A stretch of 5,433 nucleotides of DNA. Origin: JAQGMJ01 sp036271855. GTDB taxonomy: Bacteria; Pseudomonadota; Gammaproteobacteria; Burkholderiales; JAEUOS01. Positions within the stretch are counted from its first letter, which is position 1. Each line of letters opens with the position of its first letter. The position numbers and the translations under genes are program-made. The stretch is from positions 1 through 5,433 of the forward strand of contig DATAZV010000217.1 in the NCBI GenBank assembly GCA_036271855.1, given 5' to 3'. Below are positions 1-5,367 of this stretch, in pieces. The notes under the pieces are model-generated. The model did not search any database. It saw only the letters and a list, made by a program, of their open reading frames with translations, and was not told the DNA's origin.

Positions 1-1254
1 GCCTCCGAGGCGCGCTGGCACAAGGGCCGGCCCCTGTCGTTCATCGACGGCGTGCCGGCAGGCATCAAGGACCTGGTGCTCGCTAAAGGCTGGCCCACCT
101 TGCGCGGCTCGAAAACCGTGGACCCGGCCGGCCCGTGGAACGACGACGCTCCCGCTACCGCGCGCCTGCGCGAAGCCGGCGCGGTGCTGCTGGGCAAGAC
201 CACCACGCCGGAATGGGGCTGGAAGGGCGTCACCGATTCGCCCCTTACCGGCATCACCCGCAACCCGTGGAACCTCGGCGTGACGCCGGGCGGCTCCTCC
301 GGCGGCGCTTCCGCCGCGCTGGCCGCCGGCATGGGCGCGCTGCATGTGGGTACCGACGGCGGCGGCTCGATCCGCATTCCTTCTTCCTTCTGCGGCCTGG
401 CCGGGATCAAGGCGCATTTCGGCCGCGTGCCGGCCTGGCCGCTGTCGCCGATGGGCAATGTCGCCCACGTCGGGCCGATGGCGCGCACGGTGCGCGACTG
501 CGCCGGCCTGCTCGATGTTCTCGCGCGCCCGGATGCGCGCGACTGGACCGCGCTGCCGCCGCCGGCGCCCGGCTGGCTCGCCGGCATCACCAAAAACCTC
601 AAGGGCCTGCGCGTTGCCTACAGCCCGCGCCTGGGCTACATCAAGCATGTCGATGCGGAGGTGGAAGCCACGGTGCGCCGCGCCGTGGATGCCTTCACCG
701 CCCTGGGCGCCGATGTGGAGCAGGCCGACCCCGGCTTCGCCGATTGCGCGCCGCTGTTTTCCACCCACTGGTTCGCCACCGCGCGCAACACCTTCGGCAA
801 ATTGCCGCCGGAAAAATTCGCCCAGCTGGACCCGGGCCTGCAGGCCACCTGCGAGTACGCCGCCAGATTCACCGTCGGCGACTTTCTCGATTACCAGCAG
901 CAGCGCGTGGCGGTGGGCGAAGCGATGAAGCGCCTGCACCTGAAGTACGACGTGCTGCTCACGCCCGCGCTGGCGATTCCGGCGTTCGAGGTCGGCCGCG
1001 TGATGCCGGATCTGCCAGGCGGCATCGAGGCCCATCCGGCGGACTGGACCTGGTGGACGCCGTTCTCCTACCCCTTCAATCTGACGCAGCAGCCGGCCAT
1101 CTCGGTGAATTGCGGCTTCACTGCCGGCGGCCTGCCGATCGGCCTGCAGATCGTCGCACCGGCGTATCGGGAAGACCTGGCCCTGTGTGCCGCGCTCGCA
1201 TTCGAAGGCACGCAAGCGCCGATGGCGTGGCCGGAGTTGCCGGCCGGCGGCTGA
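1..1254 (+). CDS. Amidase-signature family hydrolase, 5'-truncated by the window edge
   Basis: Amidase-signature enzymes hydrolyse carboxamides (R-CO-NH2 to acid plus ammonia) with a Ser-cisSer-Lys triad. The frame is open from base 1, and 417 residues are visible. The catalytic Lys is residue 23 of the visible part (codon 67-69) in GVPAGIKDL. The cis-Ser is residue 99 (295-297) in PGGSSGG. The nucleophile Ser is residue 123 (367-369) in GTDGGGSIRIP. The 24-residue Ser-Ser and 76-residue Lys-Ser spacings fit the family. The C-terminal block GLPIGLQIV (from about residue 377) is also typical. The GTG at 52 is an internal Val of the Lys motif, so the true start lies upstream, and roughly 50-80 residues are missing judging by usual family length. 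No gatB or gatC is nearby, so it is more likely a stand-alone amidase than GatA. It appears soluble and cytoplasmic. The family is certain; the substrate (aliphatic or aryl amide, or a degradation intermediate) cannot be told. Confidence 0.93.
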   Translation, partial: ASEARWHKGRPLSFIDGVPAGIKDLVLAKGWPTLRGSKTVDPAGPWNDDAPATARLREAGAVLLGKTTTPEWGWKGVTDSPLTGITRNPWNLGVTPGGSSGGASAALAAGMGALHVGTDGGGSIRIPSSFCGLAGIKAHFGRVPAWPLSPMGNVAHVGPMARTVRDCAGLLDVLARPDARDWTALPPPAPGWLAGITKNLKGLRVAYSPRLGYIKHVDAEVEATVRRAVDAFTALGADVEQADPGFADCAPLFSTHWFATARNTFGKLPPEKFAQLDPGLQATCEYAARFTVGDFLDYQQQRVAVGEAMKRLHLKYDVLLTPALAIPAFEVGRVMPDLPGGIEAHPADWTWWTPFSYPFNLTQQPAISVNCGFTAGGLPIGLQIVAPAYREDLALCAALAFEGTQAPMAWPELPAGG

Positions 1255-1262
1255 ACGCCGCC
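1246..1262. terminator. Small GC hairpin across the amidase stop codon
   Basis: GGCGGC (1246-1251) and GCCGCC (1257-1262) form a perfect 6-bp inverted repeat with a 5-base loop, TGAAC, that contains the amidase stop TGA. It lies between the convergent ends of the amidase and birA. No T-run follows on either strand, so it is not a classical intrinsic terminator. It might slow RNA polymerase or protect 3' ends, or it may simply reflect the GC-rich Gly-Gly codons. No other terminator candidate is visible in the 18-base gap. Confidence 0.2.
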
Positions 1263-1272
1263 ACCCCGGCTC

Positions 1273-2301
1273 TCAGGCCGCCGGGCGCAGCGACAACTCG
1301 CCGCTGACCACGGTGACAATGCCCGCCGGCGTGGCCAGGCGCAGCGCGCCGCCGGCGTCCACGCCCTGCACCACGCCCGTCTGTTCCACCCGGCCCTCGT
1401 TGATGATGCGCACCTCCGCGCCCTGATAGGCATGGCGCAGGTTCCAGGCGCCGCGCAAGGCCGCGAAGCCCTCGCGCGCGAAACTGTCGAGCACGCTGTG
1501 CAAATGGCGCAGCACCGCCGCCAGCAGGCGATTGCGCGCCACCTGCAAACCGGCCTGCGCCAGGTCGGCCACCGGCTGCGCGCCGGGCCCGCCCACCCGC
1601 GCCCGCGCGTCTTGCGGCAGGCGCACGTTCAGGCCGATGCCGATCACCGCGCGCGCCGGGGCCGCCGTCTCGCCGGAAAGCTCGATCAGGATGCCGCCCA
1701 GCTTGGCGTAGGCATCGCCCTGCTGGAGCAGGATATCGTTGGGCCATTTCAGCTTCACGCCCTGGGCGCCGAGTTCCTCCAGCGCCAGCGCCACCGCCAG
1801 GCCCGCGGCCAGGCTCAGGCCCGAGAGCGTCGTGAGGCTGCCCTCGAAACGGCGCAACACCGAGAAGGTCAGGCTGGTGCCCAGGCCCGAGACCCAGGCG
1901 CGGCCGCGCCGGCCGCGCCCGGCGGTCTGCAATTCGGCCGCCAGCACCTGCGCCATGTGGGCCGGCAGCTCCACCGTCAGGGGCAGGATGTCGCTATTGG
2001 TCGAGGCGCTGGTATCGAGCACGGCGACGCGGTAGCTTGCCGCGGCCTGGTCCAGCGCGCGGCTGATCGCCTGCGCATCGAGCGCATCAAAGGGACGCGC
2101 CAGGCAATAATTGTCTTGCGCATCGCGCGTGGTTTCCACGCCCAGCGCCGACAATTGTTCCAGCGCGGCGGCGGCGGCGGCGGGCGATCCGAGGGCGCGG
2201 GCCAGCTCGATCGCCGGCACCGCATGTCCCCGATTCAGGCGGCGCAGGGCAGTGAACAGGTGATCGTGTAGGACCAACGGGGGAGGGTTTTCTAATCCCA
2301 T
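1273..2301 (-). CDS. birA: Bifunctional-type biotin--[acetyl-CoA-carboxylase] ligase BirA
   Basis: A 342-residue cytoplasmic enzyme that makes biotinyl-5'-AMP from biotin and ATP and transfers biotin to a Lys of biotin carrier proteins such as AccB. Residues about 13-85 resemble the N-terminal winged-helix domain of class II BirA. The catalytic domain (about 90-285) has STN at 100-102, the biotin/AMP loop GRGRRGRAW (128-136), KWPNDI (185-190), KLGGILIEL (200-208) and GIGLNV (221-226). The last 50 or so residues form the small C-terminal SH3-like domain. It is slightly longer than E. coli BirA (321 residues). The start is the ATG at 2301-2299. An in-frame TTG at 2370 would add 23 residues, but these cross the intergenic promoter region and look non-coding. 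No Shine-Dalgarno is visible before the ATG. The recognition-helix region of the winged helix is almost all alanine (residues 41-46), so DNA-binding repressor activity is doubtful while ligase activity looks intact. It is divergent from the lipid-transport operon and convergent with the amidase. Confidence 0.96.
   Translation of the reverse strand: MGLENPPPLVLHDHLFTALRRLNRGHAVPAIELARALGSPAAAAAALEQLSALGVETTRDAQDNYCLARPFDALDAQAISRALDQAAASYRVAVLDTSASTNSDILPLTVELPAHMAQVLAAELQTAGRGRRGRAWVSGLGTSLTFSVLRRFEGSLTTLSGLSLAAGLAVALALEELGAQGVKLKWPNDILLQQGDAYAKLGGILIELSGETAAPARAVIGIGLNVRLPQDARARVGGPGAQPVADLAQAGLQVARNRLLAAVLRHLHSVLDSFAREGFAALRGAWNLRHAYQGAEVRIINEGRVEQTGVVQGVDAGGALRLATPAGIVTVVSGELSLRPAA
2164..2184 (-). 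repeat. Short GGC/GCC trinucleotide run encoding polyalanine in BirA
   Basis: On the + strand, five perfect GGC units (2167-2181) are flanked by the near-matches CGC (2164-2166) and GGG (2182-2184). On the coding strand this gives six Ala codons (BirA residues 41-46), five of them GCC. The run falls where the recognition helix of the winged-helix domain is expected. It could vary in length by replication slippage without breaking the frame. It is too short to be called a true microsatellite with confidence. Confidence 0.55.
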
Positions 2302-2307
2302 CGTCTG

Positions 2308-2313
2308 ATTGTA
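2308..2313 (-). promoter_or_regulatory. Candidate birA -10 box placing the transcript start at the ATG
   Basis: Read on the - strand, TACAAT (2313-2308) matches five of six bases of the sigma-70 -10 consensus. Six bases (CAGACG) separate it from the birA ATG at 2301, which is the usual distance to a +1, so the mRNA could begin at or within a base or two of the A of ATG and be leaderless. This fits the absence of a Shine-Dalgarno. The matching -35 position (GTGTAA with a 17-base spacer) is poor, so the call is tentative. Confidence 0.35.
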
Positions 2314-2337
2314 AGCGCTGGGCCTTGCGGTTACACT
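2309..2337 (+). promoter_or_regulatory. Candidate sigma-70 promoter for the MCE lipid-transport operon
   Basis: TTGTAA (2309-2314, 4/6 match to TTGACA) and TACACT (2332-2337, 4/6 match to TATAAT) are separated by exactly 17 bases, the optimal spacing. The predicted transcript start is near 2344, leaving a leader of about 110 bases before the permease ATG at 2455. The -35 hexamer overlaps the candidate birA -10 on the other strand, so the two promoters could not be occupied at once. This rests on hexamer matches alone. Confidence 0.4.
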
Positions 2338-2454
2338 GCAAAGGCTGGCCGTCCCAGGGGAAACTAACAATCAGCGGCCATCCTGAGTGCATTTACCGTC
2401 TTTCGCCATGCGCGAAGTTGCACTGCTGTCCGGCCCACGCATTCCTACAATTCG
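2338..2454 (+). other. Presumed 5' leader of the permease gene; no recognised element
   Basis: This stretch has no convincing small ORF, riboswitch or known RNA motif. TGGCCG (2346-2351) and CGGCCA (2375-2380) form a perfect 6-bp inverted repeat with a 23-base loop, which could fold in the leader but is not strong. Directly before the ATG, at 2446-2451, lies TACAAT, a good -10-like hexamer. It has no acceptable -35 at 16-18 bases: the nearest TTGCAC (2418-2423) is 22 bases away. It would start transcription just inside the gene. No Shine-Dalgarno is seen before 2455. Confidence 0.3.
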
Positions 2455-3606
2455 ATGCCGATCGATACTCTCGCGCCACAACTTGCCATCAGCCGCAGTG
2501 CCGACGGGATCACCGTCACCCCGCGCGGCCTGTGGAACGTGCAGGGGCTGGCGCAGGGGCGCGGCGGCAAGCTGGCGCGGCTGCAGGTGGTCGGGCTGGA
2601 CCAGGCGCTGGCCGAGCACGGCAAAAACCCCGCCACCCGCTGGGACCTGACCCAGGCCGAGGCCTTCGATCACGTCGGCGCATTGATGTTCTGGCGCGCC
2701 TGGGGCCATAGCCGCCCCGGGCAACTGCTGCTGGAGCCCGACCACGAAGCGCTGTTCGACAATTTTGCCGGCGACGCCATGCCACTGGAGGCGCCGCGGC
2801 AATTCGACCCTTTCGCCTTGTTCGTCTTCATCGGCCACGAGTTGTTTTTGTTCGCCGACCACCTGGCCGGCTTCGTGCGCCTGCTGGGGCAATTGTCGAT
2901 CGACCTGGCCCGTTTCGCGCGCAAGCCGCAGGCCGGGCCGTGGCGCGAGATCTCCGCCAACCTGTTTCGCAGCGGCACCCAGGCCCTCGGCATTACCGCC
3001 CTGGTGGGCTTCCTGATCGGCATCGTGCTGTCCTACCTGTCGGCGCGGCAGCTCAAGCAGTTCGGCGCCGACATATTCATCGTCGACCTGCTGGGCCTGG
3101 CGATCATCCGCGAACTGGGGCCGGTGCTGGCCGCCATTCTTGTCGCCGGGCGCTCCGGTTCGGCCATGACCGCCTCGCTGGGCGTGATGCGGGTCACGGA
3201 AGAGCTGGACGCCTTGACCGTAATGGGCATCCCGCACGGCTTTCGCCTGTTGATGCCCAAGGTAGTGGCCCTGGCGATTGCCTTGCCGCTGCTGGTGCTC
3301 TGGACCGATGCGGTTTCCATCCTCGGCGGCATGGTGGCGGCGAAGCTGCAACTGGGCCTGTCGATGTCGTATTTTTTCAATGCCCTGCCGGCGGCGGTGA
3401 AGGTGGTCAACCTGTACATCGGCATCGGCAAAGGCGTGGTGTTTGGCGCGCTGATCGCGCTGGTGGCTTGTCACTTCGGCCTGCGCATCGAGCCCAACAC
3501 CGAGAGCCTGGGGCAGGGCACCACCAGCTCCGTGGTGGCTTCGATCACCGTGGTGATCCTGGCCGACGCGGTGTTCGCCATTGCTTTTTCCAACGTCGGT
3601 ATATAG
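2455..3606 (+). CDS. MlaE-family lipid ABC transporter permease with N-terminal STAS/MlaB-like domain
   Basis: A 383-residue inner-membrane permease of an MCE lipid transporter. Residues about 1-120 are a soluble domain absent from E. coli MlaE (260 residues). Its core (ITVTPRG at 19-25, WDLTQAEAFDHVGAL at 63-77) resembles a STAS fold such as MlaB. Residues about 120-160 look like the amphipathic interface helix of MlaE. Hydrophobic membrane segments lie near 177-197, 205-231, 266-294, 320-340 and 360-380. The family hallmark is RELGPVLAAILVAGRSGSA (219-237), followed by MTASLGVMRVTEELDAL (238-254); E. coli MlaE has a Glu where Ser241 stands. The C-terminal block with VVILADAVFA (366-375) is also typical. 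The ATG at 2455 is the only plausible start, since no ATG, GTG or TTG occurs in frame between it and the upstream stop at 2365, yet no Shine-Dalgarno is visible. The ATPase gene follows 2 bases later. The role is well supported; the lipid carried and its direction are unknown. Confidence 0.93.
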   Translation: MPIDTLAPQLAISRSADGITVTPRGLWNVQGLAQGRGGKLARLQVVGLDQALAEHGKNPATRWDLTQAEAFDHVGALMFWRAWGHSRPGQLLLEPDHEALFDNFAGDAMPLEAPRQFDPFALFVFIGHELFLFADHLAGFVRLLGQLSIDLARFARKPQAGPWREISANLFRSGTQALGITALVGFLIGIVLSYLSARQLKQFGADIFIVDLLGLAIIRELGPVLAAILVAGRSGSAMTASLGVMRVTEELDALTVMGIPHGFRLLMPKVVALAIALPLLVLWTDAVSILGGMVAAKLQLGLSMSYFFNALPAAVKVVNLYIGIGKGVVFGALIALVACHFGLRIEPNTESLGQGTTSSVVASITVVILADAVFAIAFSNVGI

Positions 3607-3608
3607 CC

Positions 3609-4403
3609 ATGACCTGGGACGGCAAATACATCATCGACATCGCCGGCCTGTGGACCAAGTTCGGCGATTTCGTGGTCCACCGCAACCTCGACCTGAAGGT
3701 GCGCACCGGCGAAATCCTGGCGCTGGTGGGCGGCTCGGGTTCGGGCAAGACCACCCTGCTGCGCCAGATGCTCGGGCTGGAGACGCCGAACCAGGGTTCG
3801 GTGTCCCTGTTCGGCGAGCGCATCGACGGTCTCGACCGCGACGGCATGCAGGCGCTGCGCAACCGCTGGGGCGTGCTGTTCCAGGAAGGCGCGCTGTATT
3901 CGGCCCTGCCGGTGTTCGACAACCTGGCCCTCCCCTTGCGCGAGCTGCAATGCTTCGACGAGGAACTGATCCGCGAAATCGTGCTGATGAAACTCGCCAT
4001 GGTCGGCATCGAGGCGCGCCACGCCAACGCGATGCCGGCGGACCTCTCCGGCGGCATGGTCAAGCGCATCGCCCTGGCGCGCGCGCTGGCCCTGGAGCCG
4101 GAACTGCTGTTTCTCGACGAGCCCACCGCCGGGCTGGACCCGGACCGCTCCGACTCCTTCGTCGCCCTGATCCGCGACCTGCACCGCGAACTGAAGCTGA
4201 CGGTGGTGATGGTGACCCACGACCTCGACACCCTGTTCGAGCTTTCCACCAGCGTCGCCGTGCTGGCCGACCAGCGCGTGCTGATCAACGCGCCGGTGCG
4301 CGATGTGATCGCCGTGCCGCACCCCTTCATCAAGAAATTCTTCCTCGGCGACCGTGCCCAGCGCGCCATCGAGGTGATCCGCGAATACCCCTTTGTGGTA
4401 TAG
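3609..4403 (+). CDS. MlaF-like ABC transporter ATP-binding protein
   Basis: A 264-residue cytoplasmic ATPase that would power the MlaE-type permease as a dimer. All nucleotide-binding motifs are present: Walker A GGSGSGKT (41-48), Q-loop Gln92 in LFQEGALYS, signature LSGGM (147-151), Walker B LLFLD (166-170) with catalytic Glu171, D-loop GLDP (175-178) and H-loop His204 in MVTHDLDTL. LFQEGAL and LSGGMVKRIALARA are characteristic of the MlaF subfamily rather than of drug or amino-acid importers. After about residue 225 there is a C-terminal extension, NAPVRDVIAVPHPFIKKFFL (227-246) and onward to 264, comparable to the MlaF tail that packs on the partner subunit. The ATG at 3609 lies 2 bases after the permease TAG and has only a weak upstream purine stretch, so expression is probably by translational coupling. 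Length is close to E. coli MlaF (269 residues). Confidence 0.95.
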   Translation: MTWDGKYIIDIAGLWTKFGDFVVHRNLDLKVRTGEILALVGGSGSGKTTLLRQMLGLETPNQGSVSLFGERIDGLDRDGMQALRNRWGVLFQEGALYSALPVFDNLALPLRELQCFDEELIREIVLMKLAMVGIEARHANAMPADLSGGMVKRIALARALALEPELLFLDEPTAGLDPDRSDSFVALIRDLHRELKLTVVMVTHDLDTLFELSTSVAVLADQRVLINAPVRDVIAVPHPFIKKFFLGDRAQRAIEVIREYPFVV

Positions 4404-4408
4404 AGAGG
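4403..4408 (+). promoter_or_regulatory. Shine-Dalgarno of the MCE gene
   Basis: GAGAGG sits 5 bases before the ATG at 4414 and begins at the last base of the ATPase stop codon. It decides the MCE start at 4414 over the in-frame TTG at 4393, which lies inside the ATPase gene. Confidence 0.75.
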
Positions 4409-4413
4409 CCAAC

Positions 4414-5343
4414 ATGGAAAACCGCTCCCACGCCCTGATCGCCGGCATTTTCACCGTGCTGCTGACCATCGCCATCGTCGCCACCGCGATGTGGCTCAAT
4501 CGCGACACTACCGAGCGGGTCAGCTATACGCTGGTGACCAACGGCTCGGTCGCCGGCCTGAACCCGCAGGCGGCGGTGCGCTATCGCGGCATGGAGGTGG
4601 GCAAGGTCGAGGCGATCGAATTCGACACGCAAAAGGTGGGGCAGATACTGGTGCAGGTCGGCATCCAGCCGAATACGCCGGTGACCACCGCCACTTTCGC
4701 CGAGCTCGGCATGCAGGGCCTGACCGGGCTGGCCTTCATCCAGCTCGACGCCGACGCCAACGCGAAGGACCCCAAACCCCTGCCGCCCTCGGCACGCCTG
4801 GTCATCCGGCCCTCGCTGCTGGACCGCGTCAGCGCTTCCGGCGAAGGCCTGGTCGCCAAGCTTTCCACCGCCGCCGACGAGTTCAACCAGTTGCTCAGTG
4901 AAAACAACCAGCGCCTGCTCACCGGCACCCTGACCAACCTGCAGGCGGTGTCGGCGAAAGTCGGCGTGCTGGTCGACGAAGTGCAGCCGGCGGCGCGCAA
5001 CGTTTCGGCGCTGGCCGCCGCCGGCCGCCAGACCCTGCTCTCGGCCAACGACACCATGACCTCGATCACCAAGCTGGCGCAGGACCTGGACCACAGGGTC
5101 GACGCAGTCGACCGCATCGCCGTCAGCGCCGACCAGGTGGGGCGCGCGGCCGATGCCTTCGAAAACGGCACCCTGACGAAAACCAATACATTCATGGACG
5201 ATGCCGGCCGCAGCGCGCGCACCATCGACCGCGCAGTCGACCGGCTGGGCGATGATCCCGGCGCCATCCTGTTCGGCCCGCAGCCGGGCGTGCCCGGTCC
5301 GGGCGAGACCGGCTTTGTCGCGCCCAAAGCACCGATCCGCTAG
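4414..5343 (+). CDS. MlaD-like MCE-domain periplasmic lipid-transport protein with long helical tail
   Basis: A 309-residue inner-membrane-anchored, periplasmic protein. MCE proteins form hexameric rings on the MlaE/MlaF core and give lipids a hydrophobic path. Residues 1-7 are a short cytoplasmic N-terminus and 8-28 an uncleaved membrane anchor (LIAGIFTVLLTIAIVATAMW). One MCE domain spans about 36-112, with GSVAGLNPQAAVRYRGMEVG (44-63) and GLTGLAFIQL (102-111), the latter resembling the pore-loop region of MlaD. Residues about 138-280 are predicted long amphipathic helices, much longer than the tail of E. coli MlaD (183 residues in all). The protein ends with GAILFG (283-288), a motif common near the end of this MCE type, and a Pro/Gly-rich tail. 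The gene lies 10 bases after the ATPase, with a clear ribosome site. A single MCE domain separates it from the multi-domain PqiB and LetB. Confidence 0.94.
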   Translation: MENRSHALIAGIFTVLLTIAIVATAMWLNRDTTERVSYTLVTNGSVAGLNPQAAVRYRGMEVGKVEAIEFDTQKVGQILVQVGIQPNTPVTTATFAELGMQGLTGLAFIQLDADANAKDPKPLPPSARLVIRPSLLDRVSASGEGLVAKLSTAADEFNQLLSENNQRLLTGTLTNLQAVSAKVGVLVDEVQPAARNVSALAAAGRQTLLSANDTMTSITKLAQDLDHRVDAVDRIAVSADQVGRAADAFENGTLTKTNTFMDDAGRSARTIDRAVDRLGDDPGAILFGPQPGVPGPGETGFVAPKAPIR

Positions 5344-5355
5344 GCAGAACCAGAA

Positions 5356-5361
5356 AAAGGA
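5356..5361 (+). promoter_or_regulatory. Shine-Dalgarno of the lipoprotein gene
   Basis: AAAGGA lies 6 bases before the ATG at 5368 and is the strongest ribosome site in the window. It supports the start of a real gene that runs off the right edge. Confidence 0.75.
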
Positions 5362-5367
5362 ATCCGG

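Larger units (their letters stand above)
2308..2337. promoter_or_regulatory. Imperfect dyad (possible operator) in the divergent intergenic region
   Basis: The left arm 2308-2318 (ATTGTAAGCGC) and right arm 2327-2337 (GCGGTTACACT) are inverted repeats matching at 9 of 11 positions, with an 8-base spacer. Arm centres are 19 bases apart, about two helical turns, as expected for a dimeric regulator binding one DNA face. The arms coincide with the candidate promoter hexamers of both divergent genes, so a bound protein would affect both. The outer TTGTAA and TTACA recall BirA operator half-sites (TTGTAAACC / GGTTTACAA), but the inner bases and overall spacing do not fit that operator. It may be only the symmetry of two back-to-back promoters. 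Confidence 0.35.

Noticed and set aside
52..54. GTG at 52 as the amidase start
   Set aside because: It is the Val of the catalytic Lys motif, and the frame is open and family-like back to base 1, so the gene begins outside the window.
1432..2271. Long + strand open frame (about 279 codons) opposite birA
   Set aside because: It is Gln/Arg/Ala-rich low-complexity sequence without motifs, while birA on the other strand has every catalytic motif.
2322..2345. Hairpin GCCTTGC / GCAAAGGC with a 9-base loop in the intergenic region
   Set aside because: It needs a bulged A and lies mostly before the predicted transcript start, so it is unlikely to form in RNA. It is not followed by a T-run.
2302..2370. 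Longer birA start at TTG 2370, adding 23 residues
   Set aside because: It would translate through the dyad and promoter hexamers, and the added residues do not resemble a BirA N-terminus. ATG 2301 gives a normal start.
2371..3474. Long antisense open frame (about 367 codons) opposite the permease gene
   Set aside because: Its product is rich in Gln, His, Arg and Gly with no domain, and it mirrors codon bias on the real strand. The permease frame carries clear MlaE motifs. It is a GC-rich shadow.
4393..4413. TTG at 4393 as an earlier MCE start
   Set aside because: It lies inside the ATPase gene and adds seven polar residues before the anchor. A good ribosome site points to ATG 4414.
3471..4508. 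Long antisense open frame (about 345 codons) opposite the ATPase gene
   Set aside because: It spans the ATPase and both its junctions, has low-complexity His/Gln/Val-rich composition and no recognisable motif.
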